A stretch of DNA of 64,000 bases, from contig NZ_LMCQ01000022.1 in the NCBI RefSeq assembly GCF_001424835.1, positions 46,602 to 110,601 of the forward strand, read 5' to 3'. This DNA comes from Variovorax sp. Root318D1. GTDB lineage: Bacteria; Pseudomonadota; Gammaproteobacteria; Burkholderiales; Burkholderiaceae_C. The notes beneath the pieces were generated by a model, which was given only the letters and a program-made list of their open reading frames with translations, did no database searches and was not told the origin of the DNA. The position numbers were made by a program, and so were the translations under genes. This document shows positions 62,036 through 64,000 of the stretch, one piece after another. The number at the start of each line of letters is the position of its first letter. Within the stretch, counting starts at the first letter, position 1.

Positions 62036-62989
62036 ATGAGAGAACCCACCGCTTTCGACGTCGCCCTGTTCGGGGAGGCCATGCTGCTGCTGGTGGCCGA
62101 CCGGCCCGGTCCGCTGGAGGACGCACAGGCGTTCCACAAGCGCACGGCCGGTGCCGAGACCAACGTGGCCATCGGCCTTTCGCGTCTGGGCCTCAAGGTG
62201 GCTTGGGCCAGCCGGCTCGGGACGGATTCGATGGGGCGCTACCTCATCGCAGCGATGAAGGCCGAAGGCATCGACTGCTCGCACGTCATCTGCGATCCGG
62301 CGCAGCGCACGGGTTTCCAGTTCAAGGGCCGTGTCACCGATGGCAGCGACCCGCCCGTCGAGTACCACCGCAAGGGCTCGGCCGCCAGCCAGATGGGTCC
62401 GGCCGACGTCGATGAAGCCTGGCTGCGTTCGGCGCGGCACCTGCATGCCACCGGCGTATTCGCAGCCATCTCGGACACCAGCCTGCAGGCTGCGCTCAAG
62501 AGCATGGACGTGATGCGCGCGGCCGGCCGTACGATCTCGTTTGACACCAACCTGCGGCCTACGCTGTGGTCTTCCACCGAAACGATGCGCCACTGGGTCA
62601 ACGAGCTGGCCTCGCGCGCCGACTGGGTGCTGCCTGGCATCGAGGAAGGCCTGCTGCTCACGGGCCACACCAGGCCTGAAGACGTGGCGCGCTTCTACCG
62701 TGAGCGCGGCGCGAAGCTGGTGGTGGTCAAGCTCGGTGCCGAAGGCGCCTACTACGACAGCGACGTGGCCGGCACCGGTCGCGTCGATGGCTTTCCGGTG
62801 AAGGAAGTGATCGACACGGTGGGCGCGGGCGATGGCTTTGCGGCCGGCGTGGTGAGCGCATTGCTCGAAGGCAAGAGCGTGCCCGACGCCGTGCGCCGCG
62901 GTGCCTGGATCGGCGCGCGCGCCGTGCAGGTTCTGGGCGACACGGAAGGCTTGCCGACGCGCGCCGAACTTGAAGAAGCAGGACTCTGA
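62036..62989 (+). CDS. kguK: 2-ketogluconokinase (PfkB family)
   Basis: Phosphorylates 2-ketogluconate to 2-keto-6-phosphogluconate (inferred from operon context), 317 residues. PfkB features: VALFGEAMLLLVADRPG, the GAETNVAIGLSRLGLKVAW motif 1, SFDTNLRPTLW, and motif 2 DTVGAGDGFAAGVV with the catalytic Asp (about residue 264). Sequence alone also fits 2-dehydro-3-deoxygluconokinase; the neighbours and operator favour KguK. 12 bases after kguE, two bases before kguD. Confidence 0.88.
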   Translation: MREPTAFDVALFGEAMLLLVADRPGPLEDAQAFHKRTAGAETNVAIGLSRLGLKVAWASRLGTDSMGRYLIAAMKAEGIDCSHVICDPAQRTGFQFKGRVTDGSDPPVEYHRKGSAASQMGPADVDEAWLRSARHLHATGVFAAISDTSLQAALKSMDVMRAAGRTISFDTNLRPTLWSSTETMRHWVNELASRADWVLPGIEEGLLLTGHTRPEDVARFYRERGAKLVVVKLGAEGAYYDSDVAGTGRVDGFPVKEVIDTVGAGDGFAAGVVSALLEGKSVPDAVRRGAWIGARAVQVLGDTEGLPTRAELEEAGL

Positions 62990-62991
62990 CC

Positions 62992-63975
62992 ATGACGACA
63001 AAAAAGAACGTGCTTGTCTTTCGGCCCTTGCCTGAGGACCAACTGGCGCGCCTTGAGGCCGCGCACCATGTGACCGTAGCCGATCCGCGCAAGGAGCCGG
63101 AGGCCTTCGCCGCCGCGTTGCGCACGGCGAACGGGCTCATCGGCGCGAGCCACACGGTCGATGCCGCGCTGCTCGACGCGGCTCCCGCGCTCGAGGTAAT
63201 TTCGAGCATATCGGTCGGCGTCGACAACTACGCGCTCGCGGAACTGCACAAGCGCGGCGTCGTGCTGTGCCACACGCCCGACGTACTGACCGAAACGGTG
63301 GCCGACACGGTGTTCGCGATTCTCATGGCCACGCAGCGGCGCGTGGTCGAGCTTTCGAACCTGGTGCGCGAAGGCCGCTGGACGAAGAACATCGACGACG
63401 ACCTTTTCGGCACCGACGTGCATGGCAAGACGCTGGGCATTCTCGGCTTCGGGCGTATCGGCCAAGCCGTGGCGCGCCGCGGGGCTCTGGGCTTCGGCAT
63501 GCCGGTGCTCTATCACTCGCGGAGGCCGGTCGATTTGGCCGCGCAGGCGCCCGAACTGCAGGGCCGCGCCACGCACACACCGCTCGACGAACTGCTCGCG
63601 CGTTCGGACATCGTGCTGGCGATGCTGCCGTTGACCGACGCGACGCGCGGCATGATCGACGCCGCCTTCTTCGCGCGTATGAAGCCCGGAGCGGCGTTCA
63701 TCAACGGCGGCCGCGGCGCCACGGTGAACGAAGCCGCCTTGCTCCACGCACTCGACCACGGCACGCTGCGCGCCGCGGGCCTCGACGTGTTCGCGAAAGA
63801 ACCGCTGCCCGCCGATTCGCCCTTGCGCACCCATCCGCGCGTGACGCCGCTGCCGCACATCGGCTCGGCCACGCACGAGACGCGGCACGCCATGGCGGAA
63901 TTGGCAACCACCAACTTGCTGCAGGTATTGGCCGGCGAGAAGCCGACGGCACCGTACGACACGGCGGCTGCGTGA
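62992..63975 (+). CDS. kguD: 2-ketogluconate 6-phosphate reductase (D-2-hydroxyacid dehydrogenase family)
   Basis: NAD(P)H-dependent reductase of 327 residues. Rossmann motif GILGFGRIGQAVARRG (about 144-159), catalytic Arg in FINGGRGATVNE, Glu in GLDVFAKEPLP and His in LPHIGSATHETR. In Pseudomonas, KguD reduces 2-keto-6-phosphogluconate to 6-phosphogluconate, which enters the Entner-Doudoroff route. A glyoxylate/hydroxypyruvate reductase activity is the sequence-only alternative. The operon may continue past the window (25 bases left); a transporter kguT is expected but not seen. Confidence 0.88.
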   Translation: MTTKKNVLVFRPLPEDQLARLEAAHHVTVADPRKEPEAFAAALRTANGLIGASHTVDAALLDAAPALEVISSISVGVDNYALAELHKRGVVLCHTPDVLTETVADTVFAILMATQRRVVELSNLVREGRWTKNIDDDLFGTDVHGKTLGILGFGRIGQAVARRGALGFGMPVLYHSRRPVDLAAQAPELQGRATHTPLDELLARSDIVLAMLPLTDATRGMIDAAFFARMKPGAAFINGGRGATVNEAALLHALDHGTLRAAGLDVFAKEPLPADSPLRTHPRVTPLPHIGSATHETRHAMAELATTNLLQVLAGEKPTAPYDTAAA

Positions 63976-64000
63976 CCACGGTGTCTTGCTCCCTCTCCCC

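Overview
The window looks like chromosomal DNA from a high-GC betaproteobacterium of the Comamonadaceae, most likely Variovorax or a close relative. This is inferred from strong G/C preference at third codon positions, two tripartite-tricarboxylate (Bug) binding proteins, the pyrG-kdsA-eno-ftsB and dapA-bamC gene orders, an endonuclease-type MutL, and short GC-rich intergenic repeats. I see no rRNA, tRNA, CRISPR array, insertion sequence or prophage. Coding density is very high and no gene-free stretch reaches 300 bases. Most of the content is core housekeeping with small accessory clusters between.

Layout. 1-4.65 kb: a branched-chain/hydrophobic amino-acid type ABC importer (two ATPases, the first cut by the window edge, then binding protein and two permeases), closed by a terminator. 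4.7-12 kb (minus strand): a 5'-nucleotidase-family lipoprotein, a BON-like membrane protein, an AttH-type lipocalin protein, a Cds1-type PLP enzyme and a large FtsX-type permease. 12-15.5 kb: an ECF42-like sigma factor coupled to a DGPF/YciI protein, a divergent serine/threonine dehydratase, and a LolD/AttE-type ATPase translationally coupled to miaA. 16.5-24.9 kb: a lipoprotein hydrolase, mutL, a DedA protein, a glycine-zipper lipoprotein, amiC-tsaE, queG and an AEC transporter. 25-31.7 kb: two Bug proteins, xerD, a DUF72 protein, a MaoC dehydratase, a DUF455 ferritin-like protein, a gamma carbonic anhydrase and hslO.

31.7-34 kb: an overlapping pnuC / NadR-like kinase / secreted unknown cluster, probably for NAD-precursor uptake. 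34.1-38.6 kb: pyrG-kdsA-DUF1330-eno-ftsB, one minus-strand block. 38.8-41.6 kb: coaBC-membrane protein-dut and a glycine-zipper lipoprotein. 41.7-47.2 kb: SlyD-like isomerase, a RoxA-type ribosomal oxygenase, small lipoproteins, and dapA-bamC-MBL hydrolase. 47.3-49.3 kb: an MFS transporter, a 46-residue membrane protein and a methyltransferase. 49.5-55 kb: parE and parC with a lytic transglycosylase between them. 55-61 kb: an MBL lipoprotein, a large alpha/beta hydrolase, a cysteine hydrolase, a metallophosphoesterase and a CorA-like membrane protein. 61.2-64 kb: a kguE-kguK-kguD operon for 2-ketogluconate use, preceded by a perfect PtxS-type operator.

The observations most worth a second look are the kgu operon with its operator; a recurrent leaderless pattern in which a -10-like hexamer lies 6-8 bases before the start codon (parE, coaBC, queG, DedA, xerD, mutL, DUF455); a shared -10 region for divergent genes at 30112-30121; an Arg-for-Lys change in a Walker A motif; a dispersed Att-like export system; and the NAD-salvage cluster whose kinase has a cysteine-rich tail. 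I found no clear defence island or wholly new system.
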